Below, piece by piece: positions 24,913 through 33,004 of a DNA stretch of 64,000 nt. The position numbers were made by a program, and so were the translations under genes. The notes under the pieces were generated by a model. The model ran no database searches. It was not told the DNA's origin and was given only the letters and a program-made list of their open reading frames with translations. Source of the DNA: Amycolatopsis taiwanensis DSM 45107. Its GTDB lineage: Bacteria > Actinomycetota > Actinomycetes > Mycobacteriales > Pseudonocardiaceae. Location: positions 1 to 64,000 of the forward strand of contig NZ_JAFB01000024.1 in NCBI RefSeq assembly GCF_000519205.1, in the 5' to 3' direction. The first letter of the stretch is position 1, and each line of letters starts with the position of its first letter.

Positions 24913-25674
24913 TCAGCGTTGTGTGTGCAGGCCGTCCATGATGGAAATCGCCATGTCCCGCATGGGCGCGGAAACCTCTTCGACGGTCCACGGACCGGTC
25001 TTGCGCGCCCAGGTGCCCTGTAATCGCAGCACGAGATTGCCGTGGTGAACGACGACGGTGTAGAGCGCGATGTAGCGTTCTCCCGCGCCTCGGTCCAGGG
25101 ATGACGCGAACGTGAAACTCGCCTCGTCACCGACTCCGGGGAGCGCGCCTTCATCGGTAGTCCGATTCTGTGAGACGAGAGAGGACCGGTCAGTAGCGTC
25201 CTTCGCGCTCTCCGAGACCGCCTGGTACCTGGTTGCGATATCGTTGGCTGTTTCACTCGGTTTCATTACGTTCGCCGTCGCTATGAGGTCGACGTTTCGT
25301 ATCTGCTCGAATGAAGGGTGTGCCGAGAGATTGTCCAGCTTCGAAGTGCATCCCAAGAGCAGTTTTTCGCTCTGCTCAGCTCTACCGTTGTCCGCATTGT
25401 CGTTTCGTTGCGGTGCGATATCGTTGAGCGATGCCGTGTCCAGCACGGGACACAGGCTGTTCAGGTCAGCGGCCAGCGGGTACTGTCCTGGCCAATTCGG
25501 GGCCGCTCGATGACTTGGCCGGTCCCCACCGCCGGCGCTTGCCGCACCGGTCTTCTCTGTCTGGTCGGCGATGAGAATTCCGCCGGTGGTGACGATACCC
25601 GCGAGTACCACGACGGCCACCGCGCCGAGAATCCACAACTTCTTGCTCTTGAACGGCACGGCACGTTGTACCAC
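24913..25674 (-). CDS. Membrane-anchored extracytoplasmic protein of unknown function
   Basis: 253 aa from GTG 25674 (GTG 25659 is also possible). Short basic N-terminus (KSKKLWILG), one membrane helix (VAVVVLAGIVTTGGILIA, about 13-32), then a secreted domain. The latter has two Cys (LCPVLDTASL and LLLGCTSKLD) as in DUF3558-like actinobacterial envelope lipoproteins, although here the anchor is a helix rather than a lipobox. It ends in a predicted strand/helix pair (VVVHHGNLVLRLQG, MRDMAISIMDGL). A cell-surface role is inferred; the function is unknown. A thioredoxin-like gene lies just upstream on the same strand. Confidence 0.65.
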   Translation of the reverse strand: MVQRAVPFKSKKLWILGAVAVVVLAGIVTTGGILIADQTEKTGAASAGGGDRPSHRAAPNWPGQYPLAADLNSLCPVLDTASLNDIAPQRNDNADNGRAEQSEKLLLGCTSKLDNLSAHPSFEQIRNVDLIATANVMKPSETANDIATRYQAVSESAKDATDRSSLVSQNRTTDEGALPGVGDEASFTFASSLDRGAGERYIALYTVVVHHGNLVLRLQGTWARKTGPWTVEEVSAPMRDMAISIMDGLHTQR

Positions 25675-25697
25675 ATGACGTCGAGCAGGCCTCAGTG

Positions 25698-25988
25698 TTA
25701 GGGCCGACTCCTCTGCAAAGCGTCCAGGATCTGCGTCCGCGTGGGCAGATCGAGACGGCAGCAGGCATCGCGGGATGGGGCCTTCCCGGTGGCGACGTCC
25801 ACGCCGTCGATGAGCAGGGTGGGCGACGGGTACGGCCCTTCCAACTCCTCCACGACCACCGGGATAGGTGACAGGAGAAGGCATTCCTGCAGCGTCGCGC
25901 GTACCTGCCCGACCAACGGGCAATCGGGCACCCGCAGCAGTTGCACCCGGACTCGCCCGCCCGAGAGCCCGGCCTCGGTCGACGTCAT
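25698..25988 (-). CDS. Small thioredoxin-fold protein
   Basis: 96 aa. The pattern VRVQLLRVPDCPLVGQVRAT, then PSPTLLIDGVDVATG and CCRLDLPTRTQILDAL matches the small thioredoxin-like family that is often annotated alkylmercury-lyase-like and is common in actinobacteria. The active site is reduced to a single Cys in DCP, with a second pair (CC) near residue 77, so classical dithiol chemistry is doubtful. The ATG at 25988 starts the homology. It lies 23 nt upstream of the membrane-anchored gene in the same direction. Confidence 0.65.
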   Translation of the reverse strand: MTSTEAGLSGGRVRVQLLRVPDCPLVGQVRATLQECLLLSPIPVVVEELEGPYPSPTLLIDGVDVATGKAPSRDACCRLDLPTRTQILDALQRSRP

Positions 25989-26188
25989 CCCCACCGCTTG
26001 CTCCCCACCTCGTCTGCGCCGGTCAAACGAGCCCGCACACCACGACGGTAGACCCTGCACCGCGATACCGGGTCAAGCCGGGATGGTCTCCTCGTGCCTG
26101 GTGGGCAGGTGGCTGACCAGGCCGGGCACTGGCATCGGACGCCGCAGACCGGGTAACGGCCGGCCCGGGAACCGTGCGGACTGGAGTA

Positions 26189-26434
26189 CTAGTGGATGGT
26201 GTAAACCTCACCACCGCCAGCGTTCTCACTACCTGAATAGTGGTCATTGCCGGAATAGTGGTCACTGCCTGAATATCCCGACCCGAACAGGTTGTGGACG
26301 AACGTAACGAGCCCATCGGCGCCGTTGCGCAGGCCGCCGAGGGATGTCTGCACCACGTCGGCCGATTGCGTCGGCCGGGTGATCAGGAAGAACAGGACAA
26401 GAGCAACGGAAGCGACGAGGACGACCTTCTTCAT
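26189..26434 (-). CDS. Small membrane/secreted protein with Tyr-Ser-Gly repeats
   Basis: 81 aa. MKKVVLVASVALVLFFLI is a signal anchor. It is followed by VVQTSLGGLRNGADGLVTFV, an amphipathic stretch, and a repeat tail with GYSGSDHYSGNDHYSGSEN. The tail is encoded by an 18-bp direct repeat with unit CTGAATAGTGGTCATTGC (about 26230-26275). Comparable short proteins occur in actinobacteria with no assigned function. The tandem repeat could vary in copy number between strains. No partner gene is evident; a MarR gene lies upstream on the same strand. Confidence 0.6.
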   Translation of the reverse strand: MKKVVLVASVALVLFFLITRPTQSADVVQTSLGGLRNGADGLVTFVHNLFGSGYSGSDHYSGNDHYSGSENAGGGEVYTIH

Positions 26435-26565
26435 ACCGGCGACATGCTCCTCTCCGATCGTGGTCCGGGCCAGGAACATGCCGCCCGACGGGAATGCCGG
26501 AAAGTCTGCACGCGCACCGTCACCGCAACGTCGCACCGGCACTGATGCCGCGTCGACGCCGAGGT

Positions 26566-27066
26566 TCAGTCCAGGTCGTCGCGCGCGGCGGTGGCTTCCC
26601 AGCGTGCGCCGAGCGTGTTGAGCATTGCGGCGACGTCGATATCGTGACCTTCGAGCAGCGCCCTGTCCAGCCGGCGGGCGCGCCGGTTCACCTCGCTCAG
26701 TACCGCCGCGCCCTCGTCGGTGAGCGACAGCAGCTTGCGCCGGGCGTCGCGGGGGGATTCGGTGCGCCGGATGAGGCCTCGGCTTTCGAGCCGGCGGCAC
26801 AGGTCGGCCATCGTCGAGGTGTCCAGGGCAACGGCTCCGGCCAGTGAGCTCTGGTCCCGTTCGGGGTAGGCGCGGACGGCCGAGAGCACCGCGAACTGCG
26901 GGCCCGTCAGCACCGAGTCGACGTGACGGTTCCACGCCGCGAGATAGGCCTGGTACATCCGGCGAGCCCCGTATCCGGGGGCGGCGAGCAGGTCGGAGGG
27001 GGGCCCGGGCGGGGGAGCGGCCGGGTTCTTCCGGCCGCGTTGGTCCGACTTCGCCGGCTCACCCAT
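26566..27066 (-). CDS. nicR: MarR-family regulator of the nicotinate genes (NicR-like)
   Basis: 166 aa from ATG 27066 (GGGGAGG upstream). A basic N-terminal extension precedes the MarR core: YQAYLAAWNRHVDSVLTGPQ, then LAGAVALDTSTMADLCRRLE and the wing RRTESPRDARRKLLSLTDEG. It is divergent from nicX. In Pseudomonas putida KT2440 the MarR protein NicR represses nicC and nicX, with 6-hydroxynicotinate as inducer. A motif shared by the nicX, nicC and marR promoters here supports the same job, although orthology was not tested. Confidence 0.75.
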   Translation of the reverse strand: MGEPAKSDQRGRKNPAAPPPGPPSDLLAAPGYGARRMYQAYLAAWNRHVDSVLTGPQFAVLSAVRAYPERDQSSLAGAVALDTSTMADLCRRLESRGLIRRTESPRDARRKLLSLTDEGAAVLSEVNRRARRLDRALLEGHDIDVAAMLNTLGARWEATAARDDLD

Positions 27067-27109
27067 CCGTCCTCCCCGCGTTGCCCAGACCTGTCCCCAG
27101 TTCACTGAG

Positions 27110-27126
27110 ATTATACGTGCCCGGAT
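27110..27126 (-). promoter_or_regulatory. marR -10 element with overlapping nic motif
   Basis: Read on the minus strand, TATAAT (27115 to 27110) directly follows the nic motif, whose plus-strand form is CGTGCCCGGAT (27116-27126). The site would let the MarR protein block its own transcription. Confidence 0.5.
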
Positions 27127-27178
27127 TGTTCCCTCCGTGTCCGGGCTGCCGCCGCGACCTGGCCGGAACCAACCCTTG

Positions 27179-27204
27179 CGTGTTCGGATAATACGTGTTC
27201 GGAT
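27179..27204 (+). promoter_or_regulatory. nicX promoter: duplicated CGTGTTCGGAT motif
   Basis: CGTGTTCGGAT occurs at 27179-27189 and again at 27194-27204, 15 bp apart. GATAAT (27187-27192), a plausible -10, lies across the gap. The same two-copy, 15-bp-phased arrangement is repeated upstream of nicC, which marks it as the operator of the cluster's MarR repressor. Confidence 0.65.
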
Positions 27205-27225
27205 TAGAGCAGGAGGTGGTCAACG

Positions 27226-28272
27226 ATGGATCAGAACCTGTTCAACGACATCTGCCTGCAGCAGCTGCGCCTGTCCGGAGTGCACGAGGGTGAGACGGTG
27301 GTCGTGCTGACCCGGGGCGGAGAACGCGCCGAGTACGCCGACGCCTTCCTGTGGGCCGCTCAGCAGCTGGGGGCCGCGACGTTCCACATGCGACTGCCCT
27401 CGCCGGCGAGCGCGTCGGGGGCGTGGGCGGTAGGCGACTCCGGGCTCGGGAACATCCCACGGGCGGTGGAGGCGCTCAAGAACGTCGACATGGTCGTCGA
27501 CTGCACGTTCCTGCTGTTCAGCAAGGAGCAGTTCGCGATCCAGGATGCCGGCACCCGCATCCTGACCGCCGTGGAGCCGCCGGAGCTGCTGGCCCGGCTC
27601 ATGCCGACGAAGGAGTTGCGCGAACGGGTCGAGATCGGCGCCGAGCTGCTGGCCAAGGCCGGCACGATGCGGATCACCAGCCCGGCCGGCACCGACGTCA
27701 CCTACAAGCTGGGCGTGTACCCCACGCTGTCCGAGTACGGCTACACGGACACCCCCGGCCGGTGGGATCACTGGCCGGCCGCGTTCGTGTTCACCGGCGG
27801 CGCCGACGACGGTGTCGACGGAAAGATCGTGTTGTCGCCGGGGGACGTTCTCCTGCCCTTCAACACCTACGTCCAGACCCCGGTGGAGATCACCATCGAA
27901 GAAGGCTTCATCCGCGACATCCGCGGTGGCGCCGGATCGTCCGGATTGGACGCCGACCTGCTGCGCTCCTACATCGAGAGCTTCGAGGACCCGCGCGGCT
28001 ACGGCATGAGCCATGTCGGCTGGGGACTCGACGAGCGCGCGCACTGGCACGGCCTCACCCAGTTCCCCGGTGGGATGGGCATGGAACTGCGCAGCTTCTA
28101 CGGCAACGTCATGTTCTCCATCGGCCCCAACAACGAACTGGGCGGCCCGAACGACACGCCCTGCCACTTCGACATCCCGATGCGCGGCAACTCGCTTTAC
28201 CTGGACGACGAGCTGATCGTCGACGCGGGCGAGCTGACCGTGCCCGAGATGCGTCCGGTGGGCCGCCGGTGA
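27226..28272 (+). CDS. nicX: 2,5-dihydroxypyridine 5,6-dioxygenase
   Basis: 348 aa, the usual length. It opens the pyridine ring of 2,5-dihydroxypyridine to N-formylmaleamate using Fe(II) and O2. Long family blocks are recognisable: LTAVEPPELLARLMPT, GVYPTLSEYGYTDTPGRWDH, YGMSHVGWGLDERAHW and CHFDIPMR. His263, His314 and Asp316 sit where the metal ligands of P. putida NicX lie. ATG 27226 follows AGGAGG. Its stop overlaps the start of nicE (GTGA). It is first in the operon, behind the duplicated MarR motif. Confidence 0.92.
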   Translation: MDQNLFNDICLQQLRLSGVHEGETVVVLTRGGERAEYADAFLWAAQQLGAATFHMRLPSPASASGAWAVGDSGLGNIPRAVEALKNVDMVVDCTFLLFSKEQFAIQDAGTRILTAVEPPELLARLMPTKELRERVEIGAELLAKAGTMRITSPAGTDVTYKLGVYPTLSEYGYTDTPGRWDHWPAAFVFTGGADDGVDGKIVLSPGDVLLPFNTYVQTPVEITIEEGFIRDIRGGAGSSGLDADLLRSYIESFEDPRGYGMSHVGWGLDERAHWHGLTQFPGGMGMELRSFYGNVMFSIGPNNELGGPNDTPCHFDIPMRGNSLYLDDELIVDAGELTVPEMRPVGRR

Positions 28273-29054
28273 GCGCGGGCATGGAGGCGCCGCGCGACCA
28301 TCACATCGGGATGATCGTGCCCAGCTCGAACCTCACGATGGAGACCGAGTTGCCGCGGATGCTGCGTGCCCGGGAGGAGGTCGATCCCGGTAACCGGTTC
28401 ATCTTCCATTCCGCCCGTGCCCGGATGCAGCACGTCACCCCGGAACAGTTGCGGGCGATGAACGCACAGGCCGAGCGCGCGGCGACCGAGTTGGCCGATG
28501 CCCGGCCGGATGTCGTGGCCACCGCCTGCCTGGTGGCGATCATGGCCCAGGGGCCCGGTTACCACTGCACCGCGGAGGCCGACATTTCCCGCGCGCTGCG
28601 TGGCGAAGGTGCTACCGCGCCGGTGATCTCCAGCGCCGGGGCGCTGCTGTCCGGGCTGGCCGCGCTCGGCGCTCGCCGGGTCTCGATCATCACTCCGTAC
28701 ATGAAGCCGCTGACGAAGGCGGTGGCGGAGTACATCGAGGACGCCGGGGTCGAGGTGGTGGACGCGCTTTCACTGGAGGTGCCGGACAATCTCGCCGTGG
28801 CGCGGTTGGACCCGGCCGACCTGCGCGAGCATCACCGCAGGCTCAACCTGTCCAATGTAGACGCTCTGGTGCTGTCGGCCTGCGTGCAGATGCCGTCGCT
28901 GCCCTCGATCCAGCCCGTGGAGGACGAGGTGGGCATCCCGGTGCTGTCGGCGGCGACCGCCACCACGTTCCGGATCCTGACCGAACTCGGGCTCGAACCC
29001 CGTGTTCCCGGCGCCGGCCGGCTGCTCAGCGGAGCGGTTGCCGCGCCGGCTTGA
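28269..29054 (+). CDS. nicE: Maleate cis-trans isomerase
   Basis: 261 aa, Asp/Glu racemase superfamily. IGMIVPSSNLTMETELPRML at the start and two catalytic-type cysteines (Cys87 in ATACLVAIM, Cys205 in LSACVQMPS) are typical of maleate isomerases. It converts maleate to fumarate, the last step of nicotinate breakdown, delivering carbon to the TCA cycle. GTG 28269 overlaps the nicX stop by 4 nt; ATG 28281 is an alternative. The next gene, nicC, has its own promoter motif. Confidence 0.9.
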   Translation: MSAGMEAPRDHHIGMIVPSSNLTMETELPRMLRAREEVDPGNRFIFHSARARMQHVTPEQLRAMNAQAERAATELADARPDVVATACLVAIMAQGPGYHCTAEADISRALRGEGATAPVISSAGALLSGLAALGARRVSIITPYMKPLTKAVAEYIEDAGVEVVDALSLEVPDNLAVARLDPADLREHHRRLNLSNVDALVLSACVQMPSLPSIQPVEDEVGIPVLSAATATTFRILTELGLEPRVPGAGRLLSGAVAAPA

Positions 29055-29114
29055 TGACCCGCGCGCCCGGACGGCCGGGCGCGCGAGTTCCGGATGCGCC
29101 GGAAGAAAACCTTG

Positions 29115-29140
29115 CGTATTCGGATAGTACGTGTTCGGAT
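29115..29140 (+). promoter_or_regulatory. nicC promoter: duplicated motif
   Basis: CGTATTCGGAT (29115-29125) and CGTGTTCGGAT (29130-29140) repeat with 15-bp phasing, preceded by CCTTG just as at nicX. GATAGT (29123-29128) is the matching -10 candidate. About 21 of the central bases are identical between the nicX and nicC sites, in otherwise unrelated intergenic DNA. Confidence 0.65.
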
Positions 29141-29193
29141 TTATTGACGCCCGTCGCCGCCGTGCGGCGGAACGATGTGACAAGGAGGTCAGC

Positions 29194-30465
29194 GTGGCGG
29201 CAAGTCAGTCGTTCGAAGTCGTGGTCGTCGGTGCCGGCCTTGGTGGCCTGTGCGCGGCGCTGTCGCTGCGGCAGCGGGGCTTGCGGGTCACCGTGGTCGA
29301 AGCGGCGCCGGAACTGGGCGAGATCGGCGCGGGCATCCAGACCGCGCCGAACGCCAGCCGGATTCTCATCGGGCTGGGACTGCGTGCCCAGCTCGAGCGC
29401 GTGCGGACCGAGCCACTGGACCAGGTCCGCCGGCGGTGGGCCGATGGCAGCATCATCGCCCAGCTTTCGCTGGGACAGCGGGTGATCGACCAGTACGGGG
29501 CGCCCTACTGGCACTACCACCGGGCCGACCTGCACGCGGTCCTGCTCGAGGCCTGCCTGGATCCGGGCGTGCCCGGTCCGGCGATAGAGGTGGCGACCTC
29601 GGCGCGAGTGGTCGAGCTGGACCGCACCGATCCGGCTCGCCCGGCGGTGATCACCGCCGATGGCCGGCGGTTCGCCGGGGACGTGGTGGTCGGCGCGGAC
29701 GGCATCCGCTCCGCCGTGCGCGATCTGGCCGGGTTCGACGACACCCTGGTGTTCTCCGGCGAGATGGCTTACCGTGCCTTGATTCCCGGAGACCTGGTCG
29801 CTTCGGACCCGGTAACCCGGTTCCTGGTCGACCGCTACCACTCCACCATCTGGTACGGCCCCGACAAACACCTGGTGCACTACATGATCCGAGGCGGTGA
29901 ATACCTCAATGTCGTCGCGATCGTCCCATGCAGCGAGACGATCGCCCGCGACTGGAGCGGCCCGTCCACCGCGGCCCAGCTCGCCGCGGAGTACCAGGAC
30001 TGGGACGACCGCGTGCCGGCCATGTTGTCGAAGGCCAAGGACGAGGACGTGTCGGTCTGGGCGATGTATCGCCGGCGTCGCGATCCCGTCTGGGTCGATG
30101 GCCGGGTCGCTCTGCTCGGTGACGCATGCCACGCGATGCTGCCGTACCAGGCGCAGGGTGCTTCCCAGGCGATGGAGGACGGCGCGGTGCTCGCCGAGGA
30201 ACTCGGCCGGGCCACGCGCAACGGAATCGACGAAGCCCTGATCCGTTACGTCGACCGGCGGGCCAAGCACGCGGGCATGGTCCAGGACGCGTCCCTGCAG
30301 AACATGAGCTTCTACCACCTGCCAGACGGCCCCGAGCAGCGTGAACGCGACGAGAAGCTGCGTCGCTTCGACGGTGAGTCGGACGTGTCCTACGACTGGC
30401 TCTGGAACGGAACCCCCCTCACCGACCCCGATACCGAGTCCATCCACTACCAGTTCGCGCGCTGA
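29194..30465 (+). CDS. nicC: 6-hydroxynicotinate 3-monooxygenase (FAD)
   Basis: 423 aa, group A flavin monooxygenase. FAD motifs: VVVGAGLGGLCAALSLRQRG with ELGEIGAGIQTAPNASRILI at the N-terminus, and GDACHAMLPYQAQGASQAME near residue 310. Middle blocks such as YWHYHRADLH and GADGIRSAVR fit the NicC/salicylate-hydroxylase group. In context it performs decarboxylative hydroxylation of 6-hydroxynicotinate to 2,5-dihydroxypyridine. GTG 29194 has AAGGAGG just upstream. By sequence alone other 3-hydroxybenzoate- or salicylate-type substrates are possible; the neighbours decide. Confidence 0.87.
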   Translation: MAASQSFEVVVVGAGLGGLCAALSLRQRGLRVTVVEAAPELGEIGAGIQTAPNASRILIGLGLRAQLERVRTEPLDQVRRRWADGSIIAQLSLGQRVIDQYGAPYWHYHRADLHAVLLEACLDPGVPGPAIEVATSARVVELDRTDPARPAVITADGRRFAGDVVVGADGIRSAVRDLAGFDDTLVFSGEMAYRALIPGDLVASDPVTRFLVDRYHSTIWYGPDKHLVHYMIRGGEYLNVVAIVPCSETIARDWSGPSTAAQLAAEYQDWDDRVPAMLSKAKDEDVSVWAMYRRRRDPVWVDGRVALLGDACHAMLPYQAQGASQAMEDGAVLAEELGRATRNGIDEALIRYVDRRAKHAGMVQDASLQNMSFYHLPDGPEQRERDEKLRRFDGESDVSYDWLWNGTPLTDPDTESIHYQFAR

Positions 30466-30496
30466 CGCAGAGCTGTCGCAACGGAGCGATCGATTG

Positions 30497-31915
30497 ATGC
30501 GTACCGGAGATCAGATCGTCCAGGACCTGCCCTGGCGATGGAGAGTACAAGGCAAGATTTTCCTCATCGGCGGCCTTGGCTACATGTTCGACGCCTGGGA
30601 CGTCGCCCTGAACGGGTTCCTCACCCCGCTGATCGGGGCCGAGTTCGGGCTCACGCCCGGGCAGAAGGGCCTGGTCGCCACCGCGAACCTGATCGGCATG
30701 GCGGTCGGTGCGGTCGCGTGGGGCACGGTGGCCGACCGCATCGGCCGCAAGCGGGCGTTCAGCGTCACGCTGTTGGTGTTCGCCCTGTTCTCCGTGTTCG
30801 GGGCCTTTTCGCCCAACATCGAAATCTTCCTGGCTTTGCGGTTTTTGGCCGGGGTCGGGCTCGGTGGGTGCATTCCCGTCGACTACGCGATCGTCAGTGA
30901 ATTTTCACCCCGCCGCCATCGGGGCCGGGTGCTGTCCGCGATGGACGGCTGGTGGCCGGTCGGCACCACGTTGGCGGGCGTCTCGGCCAGCGCGTTGCTC
31001 CCGGTGCACGGGAACTGGCGGTGGATGCTGGTCCTGATGATCCTGCCGGCGCTGCTGCTGTTCTGGGCCCGGCGCAATATCCCCGAGTCGCCGCTTTACC
31101 TGGTCCGCAAGGGCCGCGAGGCCGAGGCCCGGCTCGTGATCGACGATCTCGTCCGCCGAACCGGGGCGGCGCCGCAGTCCTACACGATCCCGGCACCGGT
31201 GATCCAGGACGCTCGTGGCGGGGCCGCCGCGGCCGCGTTCGACCAGCTGCGCCGGGTGTGGGCCTACAACCCCCGGATCACGGCGGTGGCCTGGTCGCTG
31301 TTCATCACCGTGATGCTGGTGTACTACGCCGCGCTGAGCTGGATGCCGTCGATCCTCAAGGCCCAGGGGTTCAAGGAAGCCGCCGCCTTCAACTCGACCG
31401 CGCTGATGAACGCGCTGGGCATCGTGGGCGTCGCGCTGGCCGTGCTCCTTGTGGACAAGGTCGGCCGCAAGCGGATCGTCGCGATAGCCGGGCCGCTCGC
31501 GGCGCTGACGCTGGTGGTGTTCTCGCTGCTGCTGAAGACGCCAACCGCGGCGGTCGTGGCCCTCGGTGCTTTCGGGCTGTTCTCCCTGGTGGTCATCCCG
31601 GTGATGTACGCCTACGTCTCCGAGCTCTACCCGACGGAGCTGCGTGCGTCGGGATTCGGCTGGGCGTCGTCGTCGAGTCGCGCCTTGACCGGTTTCGCTC
31701 CGCTGCTGTTCGGCAGCGTCCTGTGGCCGGTACTCGGCCTGCCGCTCACCTTCACCGTGCTGGGTACGCTCGTGGTCGCCGCGGTCGTGTTCATGATGGT
31801 GGCGGCGCCCGAGACCCGGGGCCGCGAGCTCGACCGGATCGCCGATTCCGCCGGGCCGGGAGGTGCCGCCCAGGAGCCGCTCACCGAGCCCGCTCCGTCC
31901 ACGAAGACCCCCTGA
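30497..31915 (+). CDS. MFS transporter, probable nicotinate or hydroxynicotinate importer
   Basis: 472 aa, 12 helices. IGGLGYMFDAWDVALNGFLT in helix 1, GTVADRIGRKRAF in loop 2-3 and GVGLGGCIPVDYAIVSEFSP in helix 4 place it with the sugar-porter/aromatic-acid-symporter-like carriers used for small organic acids. P. putida uses the MFS protein NicT for 6-hydroxynicotinate uptake; this gene sits at the matching place, 32 nt after nicC. ATG 30497 is preceded by ACGGAG. The frame extends upstream, but that part overlaps nicC. Confidence 0.8.
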   Translation: MRTGDQIVQDLPWRWRVQGKIFLIGGLGYMFDAWDVALNGFLTPLIGAEFGLTPGQKGLVATANLIGMAVGAVAWGTVADRIGRKRAFSVTLLVFALFSVFGAFSPNIEIFLALRFLAGVGLGGCIPVDYAIVSEFSPRRHRGRVLSAMDGWWPVGTTLAGVSASALLPVHGNWRWMLVLMILPALLLFWARRNIPESPLYLVRKGREAEARLVIDDLVRRTGAAPQSYTIPAPVIQDARGGAAAAAFDQLRRVWAYNPRITAVAWSLFITVMLVYYAALSWMPSILKAQGFKEAAAFNSTALMNALGIVGVALAVLLVDKVGRKRIVAIAGPLAALTLVVFSLLLKTPTAAVVALGAFGLFSLVVIPVMYAYVSELYPTELRASGFGWASSSSRALTGFAPLLFGSVLWPVLGLPLTFTVLGTLVVAAVVFMMVAAPETRGRELDRIADSAGPGGAAQEPLTEPAPSTKTP

Positions 31916-31999
31916 CCCCGTCCCCGAAGACCCGCTGACGGCGCCCCGCACTCGCTGTCAGGAGGGTCGCTGTCCGACCGCAGCCAGGAGGCCAACCCC

Positions 32000-33004
32000 G
32001 TGAAGCCGGCCGCCTTCACCTATCACCGTGCCCACGACGTCTCCGACGCCACCGGCCTGCTCGGAGAACTCGCCCAGGCGGGCGAGGACCCGAAACTCAT
32101 CGCCGGCGGCCAGAGCCTGATGCCGATGATGAACTTCCGGCTCGCCCGCCCGAGCGCTCTGGTCGATCTGGGGCCGCTGCGCCGTGACCCGGCGCTGACC
32201 TCCATCCAGCGTGACGACTCCGGACTCCGGATCGGTGCGCTGGTCACCCACCGCAAGGTCGAGGTTTCCGGCCACACCCTGGGCCCGGACTTCGACGTGC
32301 TCTCCCGGGCCATGCGGTGGGTGGGTCACCTGCCCATCCGGGCCCGGGGCACCGTGGCCGGCAGCATCGTGCACGGTGACGCCACCGCGGAGTGGTGCCT
32401 GTTGGCGCTGCTGCTCGACGCCGTGATCGTCGCGGAGGGGCCGGACGGACCGGGCGCTCGGAGGGAAATCCCCGCCGCGGAGATGTTCTACGGCTTCTAC
32501 GCCACCGCCGTCGAACCTGACGAGGTCGTGATCGAGGTCCGCTTCACCCGCCCCGCACCCCGCGCCGCTCTCACCGAGTTCGCCCGCCGCCATGGTGACT
32601 TCGCGATCGTCGACGCGGCGGTCTCGCTGGACGTGGACCCCGCGGACCCGGACGGGCCGGGCCCGCTGGTGGGAGGCCGGGTGGTACTCGGCGGCGTGGC
32701 CCCCGCGCCCATCCGGGTTCCCGAGGCCGAGGCCGTGCTGGCGGGTGGCGTACCCGGGCCGGAACTCTTCGCCGCCTGCGGCGAGGCCGCCGCGGCGGCC
32801 ATCGACCCACCGGATGACGCGGCCTACCGTCGCCGGCTGACCCGGACCCTGGTCACCCGGGCCCTCGAACAGGCATGGCGGAAACCGGCGGCAGAAGAAA
32901 CGGTGCAAGAACGCGCGACCGGCACCGCGTCTCGAGTGACCGGTGGCACTGAGCGCGGTTCAAGCCCGCCGGCGTGTGAGGCACAAGAAGGAGCGAAGGG
33001 ATGA
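32000..33004 (+). CDS. Molybdenum hydroxylase FAD subunit (CoxM type)
   Basis: 334 aa. FAD-binding motifs AGGQSLMPMMNFRLARPSAL (about 34-53) and GTVAGSIVHGDATAEW (about 117-132) are typical of the medium subunit of xanthine-dehydrogenase-family enzymes. It passes electrons from the iron-sulfur centres onward. GTG 32000 follows AGGAGG. A C-terminal tail of about 35 residues is low-complexity. The stop overlaps the ATG of the large subunit. Context suggests it belongs to the enzyme hydroxylating nicotinate at C6. Confidence 0.88.
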   Translation: MKPAAFTYHRAHDVSDATGLLGELAQAGEDPKLIAGGQSLMPMMNFRLARPSALVDLGPLRRDPALTSIQRDDSGLRIGALVTHRKVEVSGHTLGPDFDVLSRAMRWVGHLPIRARGTVAGSIVHGDATAEWCLLALLLDAVIVAEGPDGPGARREIPAAEMFYGFYATAVEPDEVVIEVRFTRPAPRAALTEFARRHGDFAIVDAAVSLDVDPADPDGPGPLVGGRVVLGGVAPAPIRVPEAEAVLAGGVPGPELFAACGEAAAAAIDPPDDAAYRRRLTRTLVTRALEQAWRKPAAEETVQERATGTASRVTGGTERGSSPPACEAQEGAKG

